A stretch of DNA of 48,460 bases, from NCBI RefSeq assembly GCF_013283785.1, contig NZ_JABCPZ010000057.1, positions 1 to 48,460 on the forward strand, in the 5' to 3' direction. This document shows, piece by piece, positions 34,199 through 42,189 of the stretch (positions are counted from its first letter, which is position 1; every line of letters begins with the position of its first letter). A model generated the notes under the pieces. That model was not told the origin of the DNA. It did not search any database and saw only the letters and a list, made by a program, of their open reading frames with translations. The stretch comes from Nonomuraea antri. Its GTDB lineage: Bacteria; Actinomycetota; Actinomycetes; Streptosporangiales; Streptosporangiaceae. The translations under genes were made by a program, and so were the position numbers.

Positions 34199-34217
34199 GT
34201 TAGGAAACCTTCCTAAC
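34199..34217. promoter_or_regulatory. Palindromic operator-like site upstream of the GH9 gene
   Basis: GTTAGGAAACCTTCCTAAC: eight-base arms around a three-base centre, 37 bases before the GH9 start. A second half-site with the same AGGAAACCTT core lies at 34186-34195. It resembles sugar-responsive repressor sites in front of secreted hydrolase genes in actinomycetes; the regulator is not identified. Confidence 0.6.
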
Positions 34218-34310
34218 TAGCTTTGGACAGTAAATCCGGAGCCCTCCGCTGGTCAAGAGTCGTCGGAAGTAGGTAACGGCCGAATGGTCAAAAACGCGTA
34301 CATTAGCGCA

Positions 34311-35348
34311 ATGACCGTCAACTACCAGGAGCGTCGGGCCAGGCTCGCCGCGCTGCTGCCGGAACGCGAGGTCCCGGCCATCCTCGTCACCTCCCTCGTC
34401 AACGTGCGCTACCTCACCGGGCTGGACAGCTCGAACGCGGCCGTCCTGGTCAGGGCCGACGGCACGGCGCTGCTGGCCACCGACAACCGCTACATCGAGA
34501 AGACGCGCGCGCTCGACGTGACGGCGGTCGAGGCCGCCGACGTGGTGGGCAGGCTCGTGGAGACCGGCGCCGGCATCGAGGCGGCGCACATGAGCGTGGC
34601 CACCTTCAACCGGCTCGGCGCCGGCCTGGTGCCCCTGGAGCCCGCCGTCGAACTGCTGCGCGCGGTCAAGGACGACACCGAGCTGGAGTGCCTGCGCACC
34701 GCCTGCGAGATCACCGACCAGGCGTTCGCCGACGTCCTGCCGAAGATCGCCCCCGGGCTCACCGAGCGCGACGTGGCCCGCCTGCTCGAACAGCGCATGA
34801 CCGAGCTGGGCGCCGACAAGCCCGCCTTCGACTCGATCGTGGCCGCCGGCGAGAACGGCGCCGTCCCGCACCACGCGCCGACCGGACGTGAGCTGCGCGC
34901 CGGCGACCTCGTCACGATGGACTTCGGCGCCCGCTACCGCGGCTACCACGCCGACATGACCAGGACGGTCGTGCTTGGCGCCCCCGCGCAGTGGCAGCGC
35001 GACCTCTACGACCTGGTGGCCGAGGCCCAGCGGGCCGGCCGGCACGCGCTCGCCCCCGGCGCCGAGGCCAAGGACGTCGACGGCGCGGCCCGCTCGATCA
35101 TCGCCGCCGCCGGGCACGGCGAGCACTTCAGGCACGGCCTGGGACACGGCGTCGGCCTGGAGATCCACGAGGAGCCGTTCCTGGGTCCGTCGAGGAACGG
35201 TAGACTTGAGGATCGAGTTCCGATCACAGTCGAGCCGGGGGTCTATCTCCCGGGCCAGGGCGGCGTCCGCATCGAGGACACTCTCGTGACACGTGAGGGC
35301 GGGCCGGAACTCTTCACGAAGACGACCAAGGAGCTGCTCGTCCTGTAG
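34311..35348 (+). CDS. pepP: M24-family Xaa-Pro aminopeptidase/dipeptidase
   Basis: Cytoplasmic metallopeptidase that cleaves X-Pro bonds. The creatinase-like N-domain (ILVTSLVNVRYLTGLDSSNA) is followed by the pita-bread domain with all five metal ligands in view: MDFGARYRGYHADMTRT (two Asp), GHGVGLEIHEEP (His), TVEPGVYLPG (Glu) and RIEDTLV (Glu). Length 345. The ATG at 34311 is chosen over 34284 because TACATT (34299-34304) lies six bases before it. It forms a unit with efp and nusB. That may not be chance, since EF-P relieves stalling at prolines, but the link is only contextual. Confidence 0.9.
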   Translation: MTVNYQERRARLAALLPEREVPAILVTSLVNVRYLTGLDSSNAAVLVRADGTALLATDNRYIEKTRALDVTAVEAADVVGRLVETGAGIEAAHMSVATFNRLGAGLVPLEPAVELLRAVKDDTELECLRTACEITDQAFADVLPKIAPGLTERDVARLLEQRMTELGADKPAFDSIVAAGENGAVPHHAPTGRELRAGDLVTMDFGARYRGYHADMTRTVVLGAPAQWQRDLYDLVAEAQRAGRHALAPGAEAKDVDGAARSIIAAAGHGEHFRHGLGHGVGLEIHEEPFLGPSRNGRLEDRVPITVEPGVYLPGQGGVRIEDTLVTREGGPELFTKTTKELLVL

Positions 35349-35373
35349 AGCGGCCGCACGCGGGAGAAGACGA

Positions 35374-35934
35374 GTGGCGACGACCAACGACCTCAAGAAC
35401 GGCATGGTGCTGAAGCTCGAGGGCGGTGAGCTCTGGAGTGTTGTGGAGTTCCAGCACGTCAAGCCGGGCAAGGGCGGCGCGTTCGTGCGCACCAAGCTCA
35501 AGAACGTGCTCTCCGGCAAGGTCGTCGACAAGACGTTCAACGCCGGCGTCAAGGTCGACGTGGCCAACGTCGACAAGCGCGAGATGCAGTACTCCTACAA
35601 GGACGGCGACGACTTCGTCTTCATGGACACCGAGACCTACGACATGGTCAACGTGCCCAGCAAGACCGTCGGCGACGCCGCCAACTACATGCTGGAGAAC
35701 ACCCTCGCGACCGTGGCGTTCAACGAGGGCGCCGCGCTCTACGTCGACCTGCCCGCGGCCGTCGAGCTGACCATCTCCAACACGGAGCCGGGCCTGCAGG
35801 GCGACCGCTCCACCGGCGGCACCAAGCCGGCCACGCTGGAGACCGGCGCCGAGATCAAGGTGCCGCTCTTCATCACCACCGGCGAGCGGGTCAAGGTCGA
35901 CACCCGCAGCGGCGAATACCTCGGCCGGGCCTGA
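35374..35934 (+). CDS. efp: Translation elongation factor P
   Basis: Helps ribosomes through polyproline stretches. The three-domain beta-barrel layout is clear: residues 1-65 with the tip loop KPGKGGAFV (Lys33), then VDKTFNAGVKVDVANVDKREMQY, and the C-terminal LPAAVELTISNTEPGLQGD with GEYLGRA at the end. Length 186 is normal. GTG start with GGAG at 35363-35366; the frame is open upstream but has no homology there. No gene for modifying the tip lysine is seen nearby. Lies 25 bp after pepP and one base before nusB. Confidence 0.96.
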   Translation: MATTNDLKNGMVLKLEGGELWSVVEFQHVKPGKGGAFVRTKLKNVLSGKVVDKTFNAGVKVDVANVDKREMQYSYKDGDDFVFMDTETYDMVNVPSKTVGDAANYMLENTLATVAFNEGAALYVDLPAAVELTISNTEPGLQGDRSTGGTKPATLETGAEIKVPLFITTGERVKVDTRSGEYLGRA

Positions 35935-35935
35935 G

Positions 35936-36346
35936 GTGTCGGCACGCGGCAAAGCACGCAGGCGTGCGCTCGACATCCTGTTCGAGGCCGAGTTGCGCGG
36001 CGAGGATCCGCTGAAGATCCTCGCCGAGCGGGTCGAACGGCAGGAGCCCCCGGTCAACGAATACACCTCGGCCATCGTCGAGGGCGTGGCCAGGCACCGC
36101 CCCCGCATCGACGAGCTGATCACCACCTACGCCGAGGGCTGGACCCTGGAGCGCATGCCCGCGGTCGACCGCAACCTGCTGCGCGGCGGCACCTACGAGC
36201 TGCTGTGGATGCCCGACGTCCCCGAGGGCGTGGTCATCAGCGAGTGGGTGCACCTGGCCGGCGAGCTGTCGACCGACGAGTCGCCGCAGTTCATCAACGG
36301 CCTGCTGGCGCGCTTCAAGCAACTCAAGCCAAGCCTCACCCTCTAG
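35936..36346 (+). CDS. nusB: Transcription antitermination factor NusB
   Basis: Binds boxA RNA with NusE during rRNA transcription. All-helical NusB fold recognised from SARGKARRRALDILFEAELRG, then the PAVDRNLLRGGTYELLW helix and VISEWVHLAGELSTDESPQFINGLLARF. Length 136 is normal. The GTG at 35936 follows the efp stop by one base, so translation is coupled. A strong terminator at 36426 ends the operon. Confidence 0.94.
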   Translation: MSARGKARRRALDILFEAELRGEDPLKILAERVERQEPPVNEYTSAIVEGVARHRPRIDELITTYAEGWTLERMPAVDRNLLRGGTYELLWMPDVPEGVVISEWVHLAGELSTDESPQFINGLLARFKQLKPSLTL

Positions 36347-36425
36347 GCACACGGGCGGCGGCCGGCGGGCGGGTACGCTCTGCGCAACGCGGCCCGCACG
36401 GCTCGCGCAGGCGAGGGATGTGTAT

Positions 36426-36469
36426 CGTCGCACGGTCAGGCGCGCGAACTCCGCCCTGACCGTGCGACG
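36426..36469 (+). terminator. Terminator of the pepP-efp-nusB unit
   Basis: Fifteen-base perfect arms (36426-36440 and 36455-36469) with a 14-base loop, 79 bases after the nusB stop. Confidence 0.85.
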
Positions 36470-36482
36470 CCGTCGCCGGGGT

Positions 36483-36520
36483 ATCTGTCGGTGCGTCAGG
36501 GAATCTGTCGGTGCGCCAGG
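36483..36520 (+). repeat. Short direct repeat upstream of the YjbR gene
   Basis: Two 18-base copies (36483-36500 and 36503-36520) differing at one base, beginning ATCTGTCGGTGCG, with the second copy ending six bases before the ATG at 36526. It could be a tandem regulator site or a small duplication. Confidence 0.5.
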
Positions 36521-36525
36521 GCACA

Positions 36526-36882
36526 ATGACGCTCATGGTCACCGAAGACGACGTGCGCCGGTCCGCGCTCGCGCTGCCCGAGACCGCCGAGCGCCTCATG
36601 TACGGCACCCCCGCCTTCTACGTGCGCGGCCGGTGGTTCGCCAGGATCCGCGAGGAAGGCGACGTCCTGGCGGTCCCCGTCGCGGGCGAGGAGGCCAAGG
36701 GCGAGCTCGTCGCGGCCCAGCCGCAGACCTACTTCACCACCCCGCACTACGACGGCCACGCCGTCGTGCTGGCCAGGTTCGGCGCGCTGGACCCGGCGGA
36801 GCTGACCGAACTGCTGACCGACGCCTGGCTGCTGCGCGCGCCCGGACGGCTGGCGGCCGGGTTCGAGCGGCGCTCCCCGTGA
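36526..36882 (+). CDS. MmcQ/YjbR-family protein
   Basis: Small alpha/beta protein of the MmcQ/YjbR double-wing fold: DDVRRSALALPETAERLMYGTPAFYVRGRWFARI, then VPVAGEEAKGELVAAQPQTYFTTPHYDGH and a C-terminal LTDAWLLRAP helix. Function is not established for the family; DNA binding has been suggested from the fold. Length 118 from this ATG; an ATG at 36535 is the alternative and neither has a strong ribosome site. The 3' end, including the stop codon, is duplicated just downstream (36901-36935). Confidence 0.82.
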   Translation: MTLMVTEDDVRRSALALPETAERLMYGTPAFYVRGRWFARIREEGDVLAVPVAGEEAKGELVAAQPQTYFTTPHYDGHAVVLARFGALDPAELTELLTDAWLLRAPGRLAAGFERRSP

Positions 36883-36935
36883 GCGGCGGCCGGGTGCGAG
36901 TGGCGGCCGGGTTCGGGCGGCGCTCCCCGTGAGCG
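36851..36935 (+). repeat. Duplicated 3' end of the YjbR gene
   Basis: A 35-base segment at 36851-36885, carrying the last codons and stop, recurs at 36901-36935 with a single mismatch. The copies are offset by exactly 50 bases. The second copy is non-coding debris of a tandem duplication. Confidence 0.8.
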
Positions 36936-36972
36936 CATCCGGTCCCTGGAGGCGTCGTGCCGCCGCAGCGCG

Positions 36973-36978
36973 TAGGCT
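36973..36978 (+). promoter_or_regulatory. Candidate -10 element for the methyltransferase gene
   Basis: TAGGCT fits TANNNT and would start the mRNA about 30 bases before the TTG start, leaving room for the GGGAGG ribosome site. No clear -35. Confidence 0.4.
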
Positions 36979-37013
36979 GGGCGCGTTCGTGGAACGAGGG
37001 AGGCGAGCGGACG

Positions 37014-37766
37014 TTGCGTGCTGAAAGCGTCACGAGGACCCCGGCGGTGCGTACCGCGGTCGTCTGGGACGCGTTGCGTGGGGTGCTGGCCGAGCGGACG
37101 GCGGCCACCGGGCGCGACGGGCTCGACATCGTCGACGCCGGCGGCGGCACCGGCGGGTTCGCCGTGCCGCTGGCCGAGCTCGGGCACACCGTCACCGTGG
37201 TCGACCCGACCCCCGACTCACTGGCCGCGCTGGAGCGCCGGGCCAAGGAGAAGGGCGTGTCGGTGCGCGGCCTGCAGGGCGACGCGGCCGACCTGGGCGA
37301 CCTGCTCAGCCGCGACAGCGCCGACCTGGTGCTGTGCCACAGCGTGCTGGAATACGTCGACGACCCCATCGGCGCGCTGACCGCCGTGGCCGGGCTGCTG
37401 CGCCGCGGCGGCGCGGTGAGCGTGCTGGCGGCCAACCCGGTGGCCAGTTCCATCCACCGAGCGCTGACCGGCCGCTTCGACGAGGCCAGGGCGGCGCTCG
37501 ACGACCCGCTCGGCCGCTGGGGCGATCGCGACCCCACGCCGCGCCGCTACTCCGCCGCGGCGCTGACCGAGCTGCTCACGGCCACCGGCTTCACCGCCGG
37601 GGCGATCCACGGCGTGCGCGTCTTCGCCGACCTGGTGCCGAGCAGGCTGGTCGACGGCGAGCCCGGGGCCGCCGAGGCGCTGATCGCGCTGGAACAGGCC
37701 GCGGCCACCCATCCGGTGCTGCGCGACATCGCCACGCAGCTGCACGTGCTGGGTCACCGCGGCTGA
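37014..37766 (+). CDS. SAM-dependent methyltransferase (class I)
   Basis: Rossmann-type methyltransferase. Motif I is DIVDAGGGTGGFAVPLA, the acidic end of strand 2 is VVDPTPDSL, motif II region GDAADLGD, and DLVLCHSVLEYVDDP is motif IV. The C-terminal half (PRRYSAAALTELLTATGF) resembles small-molecule or tRNA-type methyltransferases; the substrate is not identifiable. The TTG at 37014 has GGGAGG ten bases upstream, and the protein pattern (RAESVTRTPAVRTAVVWDAL) begins there. Length 250. It precedes dinB by 54 bp, but dinB has its own SOS promoter. Confidence 0.85.
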   Translation: MRAESVTRTPAVRTAVVWDALRGVLAERTAATGRDGLDIVDAGGGTGGFAVPLAELGHTVTVVDPTPDSLAALERRAKEKGVSVRGLQGDAADLGDLLSRDSADLVLCHSVLEYVDDPIGALTAVAGLLRRGGAVSVLAANPVASSIHRALTGRFDEARAALDDPLGRWGDRDPTPRRYSAAALTELLTATGFTAGAIHGVRVFADLVPSRLVDGEPGAAEALIALEQAAATHPVLRDIATQLHVLGHRG

Positions 37767-37792
37767 GTCGCCGGCGTCCGAGGGGAGCCATA

Positions 37793-37820
37793 GAACGCCT
37801 GTTCGGATAGACTTGACAAC
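37793..37820 (+). promoter_or_regulatory. LexA box and leaderless promoter of dinB
   Basis: GAAC (37793-37796), four bases, GTTC (37801-37804) matches the actinobacterial SOS box core GAACnnnnGTTC. A -10 TAGACT (37808-37813) follows, then seven bases and the GTG at 37821. LexA bound here would block the promoter; after DNA damage the mRNA should begin at or next to the start codon. Confidence 0.75.
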
Positions 37821-39062
37821 GTGTCTCGCAAGCAGATCACGGGCATCGGCCCCGCTCCCCGCACCGGGGCCGACGACAGCGGCTGCCCGATCCTGCACGT
37901 CGACATGGACGCCTTCTTCGCCAGCGTCGAGCTGCTCGACCGGCCGGAGCTGCGGGGGCGCCCGGTGATCGTGGGCTCGCCCGCCGGGCGCGGCGTCGTG
38001 CTCAGCGCCACCTACGAGGCCAGGGCGTTCGGCGTGCACTCCGCGATGCCGATGAGCAGGGCACGCAGGCTGTGCCCGAAGGCCACGATCATCCCGCCCA
38101 GCCACGGGAAGTACGCCGAGGTCTCCAAGGGCGTCATGGAGATCTTCCACGCGATCACCCCGCAGGTCGAGCCGATCGCCTCCGACGAGGCGTTCCTCGA
38201 CGTGGGCGGGGCGCGGCGGCGGCTCGGCCCGCCCGCGAAGATCGCCGCGATGATCAGGGAGCAGGTGCTGGAGCGCTACGGCATCACCTGCTCGGTCGGC
38301 GTCGCGAGCAGTAAATTCATCGCCAAACTGGCGTCCAAGCAGTGCAAGCCCGACGGGTTGCTGGTGGTGCCCGCGGCCGAGGTGGTGTCCTTCCTGCACC
38401 CGTTGCCCGTCTCGGCGCTGTGGGGGGTCGGTGAGCGCACGGAACAGGCCCTGGTGCGTCTGGGCATCCGGACGGTGGGTGATCTCGCCAGAGTGCCTTC
38501 CAGCACGCTGCAGAGGGAGCTGGGGCAGGCCGTGGGCGGCCATCTGGCGGCGCTGGCCTGGGGGCGCGACGAACGCCCCGTCAGCGCCCACGTGCCCGAC
38601 AAGAGCATCGGCAACGAGGAGACCTTCGCCGCCGACGTCGACGATCCCGAGGTGATCAAGCGGGAGCTGCTGCGGCTGTCGGAGCGGGTGGCGGCGCGCA
38701 TGCGTAAGGCCGGACACGTGGGCAGAACTGTAAGTGTGAAGCTACGCCGCGCCGACTTCTCCACGATCAACCGGTCGCGCACCCTGCGGGAGCCGACCGA
38801 TGTGGCTCAGGAGATCTACGCGACCGCCTGCGAGCTGTACGAGGCGGCCGGCCTCGAACGCGTGCGCCTGCGCCTGGTCGGGGTCAGGATGGAGAACCTG
38901 CGCCCGGCCGAGGAGGCCGTCCGCCAGCTCACCCTGGGCGAGCGCGAGACCGGCTGGCGTGAGGCCGAGCAGGCCATGGACAAGGCGATCCGCAGGTTCG
39001 GGCCCGATGCCGTGCTCCCGGCGTCGCTCGTGCGCGGCCGTCTTGATGAAATAGAGGCATGA
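37821..39062 (+). CDS. dinB: DNA polymerase IV (Y-family)
   Basis: Error-prone translesion polymerase. The metal-binding LHVDMDAFFASVE and the SDEAFLDV motif (catalytic Asp-Glu) are both intact, with YEARAFGVHSAMP between them. The thumb and little-finger parts follow (ALWGVGERTEQALVRLGIRTVGDLA; then AGHVGRTVSVKLRRADFSTINRS). A helix-hairpin-helix region is included. Length 413 is normal. No clear C-terminal beta-clamp motif is obvious. Start GTG at 37821 is set by the leaderless promoter with its LexA box, so SOS induction is expected. Confidence 0.94.
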   Translation: MSRKQITGIGPAPRTGADDSGCPILHVDMDAFFASVELLDRPELRGRPVIVGSPAGRGVVLSATYEARAFGVHSAMPMSRARRLCPKATIIPPSHGKYAEVSKGVMEIFHAITPQVEPIASDEAFLDVGGARRRLGPPAKIAAMIREQVLERYGITCSVGVASSKFIAKLASKQCKPDGLLVVPAAEVVSFLHPLPVSALWGVGERTEQALVRLGIRTVGDLARVPSSTLQRELGQAVGGHLAALAWGRDERPVSAHVPDKSIGNEETFAADVDDPEVIKRELLRLSERVAARMRKAGHVGRTVSVKLRRADFSTINRSRTLREPTDVAQEIYATACELYEAAGLERVRLRLVGVRMENLRPAEEAVRQLTLGERETGWREAEQAMDKAIRRFGPDAVLPASLVRGRLDEIEA

Positions 39063-39108
39063 CGCCCAATGTCACGATTTCGGGCAGAATCGGGGGAAGG
39101 AGCGCGAG

Positions 39109-39291
39109 ATGAGAAAAAATGAGACCATGGCGTCACCTCCGGTTTGGTCTGCGTTGGACGTTTGCTTTCGCCTACGTCTACAGCCTCGTATTCTGGGGAT
39201 AACCGACCGCGAGGTTCGGACACCCCGTGTCGTCCGTTGCCGTCTTCCCCGTCCTGGGGCCGTCCTTGGGAGGCGCCGTGCCGCTCTCTGA
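39109..39291 (+). CDS. Possible small ORF upstream of the DUF3040 gene
   Basis: Sixty codons from an ATG at 39109 with a good GGAAGGAG site at 39095-39102, but the protein is not recognisable and its codon use is poor (AT-rich start, then Arg-rich). It overlaps the DUF3040 start by 14 bases. It could be a leader peptide. More likely it is part of the untranslated leader or promoter region. Confidence 0.2.
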   Translation: MRKNETMASPPVWSALDVCFRLRLQPRILGITDREVRTPRVVRCRLPRPGAVLGRRRAAL

Positions 39292-39676
39292 GCACGAGCA
39301 GCGCTTGCTCGACCAGATCGAGCAGGCCCTCTACGCCGAGGACCCGAAGTGGGCCAACACCGTAAGGATCAGTGACCCACGCAGCCATTACAAGCGCCGC
39401 CTGATCAAGGCCTCCATCGGCTTTGCGCTCGGCGTCGTCCTGATGATGGTCGGCGTGGTGATGAGCCTGATCCCGCTCGGCGTCGGCGGTTTCGTGGTCA
39501 TGCTCGCCGCGTGTCTGTGGGGCCTGTCCAGTTGGAAACGTATGAATGGGTTCGGTGACTCCGCTCCCGGGTCCGGGGCCGCGGCTCCGCCGACCAAGGG
39601 CGCCCGCAAGGGCAACCGGGGCAGTTTCATGGAGCGCATGGAAGAGCGCTGGCGCCGCCGTCACGACGAGCGCTAG
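39278..39676 (+). CDS. DUF3040 small membrane protein
   Basis: The family start PLSEHEQRLLDQIEQALYAEDPKWA is unmistakable, followed by two membrane helices (IKASIGFALGVVLMMVGVV and GVGGFVVMLAACLWGL) and a basic Gly/Arg-rich tail (GARKGNRGSFMERMEERWRRRH). Function unknown; widespread in actinobacteria. The GTG at 39278 has GGGAGG about five bases upstream, so it is used in place of the GTG at 39227. Length 132. Confidence 0.88.
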   Translation: MPLSEHEQRLLDQIEQALYAEDPKWANTVRISDPRSHYKRRLIKASIGFALGVVLMMVGVVMSLIPLGVGGFVVMLAACLWGLSSWKRMNGFGDSAPGSGAAAPPTKGARKGNRGSFMERMEERWRRRHDER

Positions 39677-39693
39677 CCCCAAGACGACGAACG

Positions 39694-39721
39694 TGCGGTC
39701 GTTCCCCGGGGAACGACCGCA
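39694..39721. terminator. Perfect 28-bp palindrome, bidirectional terminator
   Basis: Fourteen-base arms (39694-39707 and 39708-39721) with no spacer, between the convergent DUF3040 gene and the transglutaminase operon. Confidence 0.85.
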
Positions 39722-39771
39722 CATTCGCGCTGTGCGAGCCGGGGAGCCCCGCGCGGGCCCCCCGGGTGGCG

Positions 39772-42189
39772 TCAGGAGCCTCGCTGGCCTGCCGTCCGCC
39801 GCAATCTGATGTTCTCCAGCAGGTCGAACCCGTCGAGCAGGCGCTCGCCCAGGTTCCGCATCCGCCGCAGCGTCGACGGCGGCAGCAGCACGGCCCGCAT
39901 CCGCCGTCCGCGCGACACCGTGGCCGCCAGCGCCTTGCGCACCGTCCGCAGGTCCTTCTTCATCGGGCCGATCACACCCGGGTCCCTGGCGAACAGCACC
40001 CGTTCCACGGCCGAGGCGATGGCCGTGATGGCCGCCGCCGCGTCGGCGTCGAACTCGTACTGCTGGGTCAGCCGCCGGGCCAGCGCCCGCGGGGTCTCGC
40101 TGGACTGGCGCGTCATGCCGTAGTCGTGCAGCACGTCGTCCAGCTCCGCCCAGGCTGCCGCGACCGACGGATGCCGGCCCGCGATCACCCTGGCTGTCAG
40201 CTCGTCCTCGGGCTCGGCCACCTTCCAGCCCAGCACGCGCACCCGCCGGCTCCTGGTGACCAGCCGGACCGCGGCCGGGATCAGCAGGATCAGCAGCAGC
40301 ACGCCGGCGCCGATGCCCACCTGGGCCATGATCGGCGTCGGCTCCTCGATCGGCAGCGCGGCGCCGCCGTTCTGCGCCTCGCGGTCGAGCTGGCGCAGGT
40401 TCGGCCGGTTGTTCGGGCCGAGCGGCTCCTCGGCGCTGCTCGTCGCACCCGGCGTCGGGACGCTGGTGTCACCCGTGGTCCGCGGGCGCGGCAGCGTGTA
40501 GGCCGGCACCCGGGCGCTGCCCTGGCCGAGCGTGCCCGCCGGGGTCGGCTCGAACGGCAGCCAGCCCACGCCCTCGAAGTACAGCTCGGGCCAGGAATGG
40601 GAGTCGTTCGTGCCCACCGTCCAGCGGTCGGTGAGCTTCATCCCGCCGGTGTAGCCGATCGCCACCCGCGACGGGATGCCCACGATCCTGGCCAGCACCG
40701 CCATCGACGCGGCGAACTGCTCGCAGTAGCCCACCCGGCTCTGGATGAGGAAGTCCTGCAGCGCCGAGGTGCTGTGCCCCTGCGTCTCCAGCGAATACTG
40801 GAAACCGCCGGTCTTGGTGAAGAACTCCTGCAGCTTGACCGCGGCCTCGTAGTTCGACGTGGCGCCCCGCGTCACCCGCTCGGCCAGCAGCCTGATCTCC
40901 AGCGGCAGGTTCGGCGGCAGCCGCAGGAACCGCGGGTCGATCGAGTTCCTGGCCTGCGGCAGCGACTCCAGCAGCTCCGGTGTGGCCTGGGGCTCGCCGG
41001 TGACCACGTCGTACTCCAGGCCGGCCGCCTCCTCGCGGGTGGAGAAGACCATGAGCGTGCTCACGTCCGCCCGCCAGTCGCCGTCCACCTGGATCTGCTT
41101 GGGCGGGTACGGCAGCGGCAGGAACGACAGCCGCTCGATCTCCTCGCTGATCCGCACGTTCGTGGTCACGTCCTTGACCGGGATCGAGGTCAGGCCGGTG
41201 GCGGGCGGCAGCGGGCCGTTCTCGGTCTTGTTCTCCGGCGCGCCCTTCGGCTCGCTCATGCCGAACTGCTGGCCGTCGAAGGTGTCGAGCGCGTAGATCC
41301 GCAGATACCTGGGCTTGTCGTCGCTGCTGGTGTAGGTGAGCACCTCCCGGCGCTCGGGCAGGTCGAGCTGGCCCTTCAGGTTGGCGATCGGGTTCGGGAT
41401 GCTGATCGAGTTGCCCTTGCCCGAGCCGGTGCCGCCCACGCCGAACGTGAACAGCGAGACCGGTTCCATCGACGGCAGCAGCGCGGGCAGTAATACCGCC
41501 AGCGCGATCGCCGCGAAGCCGATCCGCTTGCCCGACAGGCGCAGCCTGCTGGTGTCGGCGTTGTCGCGGGAGCCCTCCGCCCTGGCCGAGGCCGTCCGGG
41601 TGCGGCGTACCAGGACCGCACGGCCCCAGTGGCCGACGCGCTCGCGGCCGTCGGCGATCAGCAGGCTGGTGAAGCCCAGCGCGGCCAGGATGAACGCCGG
41701 CCAGTCGATCGGCTCGGACAGGATCGACACCGGCACCACGGCCAGCGCCAGCAGCGGCAGCCCGGCCAGCGCCGCCCGCCGGATCCGCGCGGCCAGCAGG
41801 TCCACCGTCAGCGCGATGAGCCCGACCCCGCCGGCCGTCAGGAACGTGACGGCCTCGTTGGCCGGCACCGGCGCGGCGAAGCGCTGGATGTCCTTCCAGC
41901 CGACGCCCAGCAGGTCGATCAGCTCGGCCACCGACCCCTTGGTCGGCACGAACAGCGCCCAGGCCTCCTCGGAGGCGAACGACGCGGTCAGGTAGATCCA
42001 CAGCGCCGCCACGCTCACCAGCGCCGCCGCCCAGGCGGGCAGCGTCAGCCGGCCGCACAGCAGGCTCGCCGCCGCCACCGCGAGCACCGCGCCGAGCGAG
42101 GCCCAGAACCAGCCGCCGCCCTCGAACAGCGGGTAGAGCAGGACGGCCGCGGCGAACGTGGCCACCCCCGCGGCGATCGACAACCTCAT
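39772..42189 (-). CDS. Membrane transglutaminase-like protein (TgpA family, DUF3488)
   Basis: About six to seven N-terminal membrane helices (through residue about 240), an extracytoplasmic region, then a transglutaminase core with the catalytic Cys in RVGYCEQFAASMAVLARIVGIPSR and His in NDSHSWPELYFEGVGW, followed by PFEPTP. A Pro/Thr-rich linker leads to one more membrane helix (IGAGVLLLILLIPAAVRLV) and a cytoplasmic DUF4129-type tail. Length 805. Start ATG overlaps the DUF58 stop (ATGA). This family always travels with MoxR and DUF58 partners. The role is probably cell-envelope protein processing; the target is unknown. Confidence 0.9.
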   Translation of the reverse strand: MRLSIAAGVATFAAAVLLYPLFEGGGWFWASLGAVLAVAAASLLCGRLTLPAWAAALVSVAALWIYLTASFASEEAWALFVPTKGSVAELIDLLGVGWKDIQRFAAPVPANEAVTFLTAGGVGLIALTVDLLAARIRRAALAGLPLLALAVVPVSILSEPIDWPAFILAALGFTSLLIADGRERVGHWGRAVLVRRTRTASARAEGSRDNADTSRLRLSGKRIGFAAIALAVLLPALLPSMEPVSLFTFGVGGTGSGKGNSISIPNPIANLKGQLDLPERREVLTYTSSDDKPRYLRIYALDTFDGQQFGMSEPKGAPENKTENGPLPPATGLTSIPVKDVTTNVRISEEIERLSFLPLPYPPKQIQVDGDWRADVSTLMVFSTREEAAGLEYDVVTGEPQATPELLESLPQARNSIDPRFLRLPPNLPLEIRLLAERVTRGATSNYEAAVKLQEFFTKTGGFQYSLETQGHSTSALQDFLIQSRVGYCEQFAASMAVLARIVGIPSRVAIGYTGGMKLTDRWTVGTNDSHSWPELYFEGVGWLPFEPTPAGTLGQGSARVPAYTLPRPRTTGDTSVPTPGATSSAEEPLGPNNRPNLRQLDREAQNGGAALPIEEPTPIMAQVGIGAGVLLLILLIPAAVRLVTRSRRVRVLGWKVAEPEDELTARVIAGRHPSVAAAWAELDDVLHDYGMTRQSSETPRALARRLTQQYEFDADAAAAITAIASAVERVLFARDPGVIGPMKKDLRTVRKALAATVSRGRRMRAVLLPPSTLRRMRNLGERLLDGFDLLENIRLRRTAGQRGS

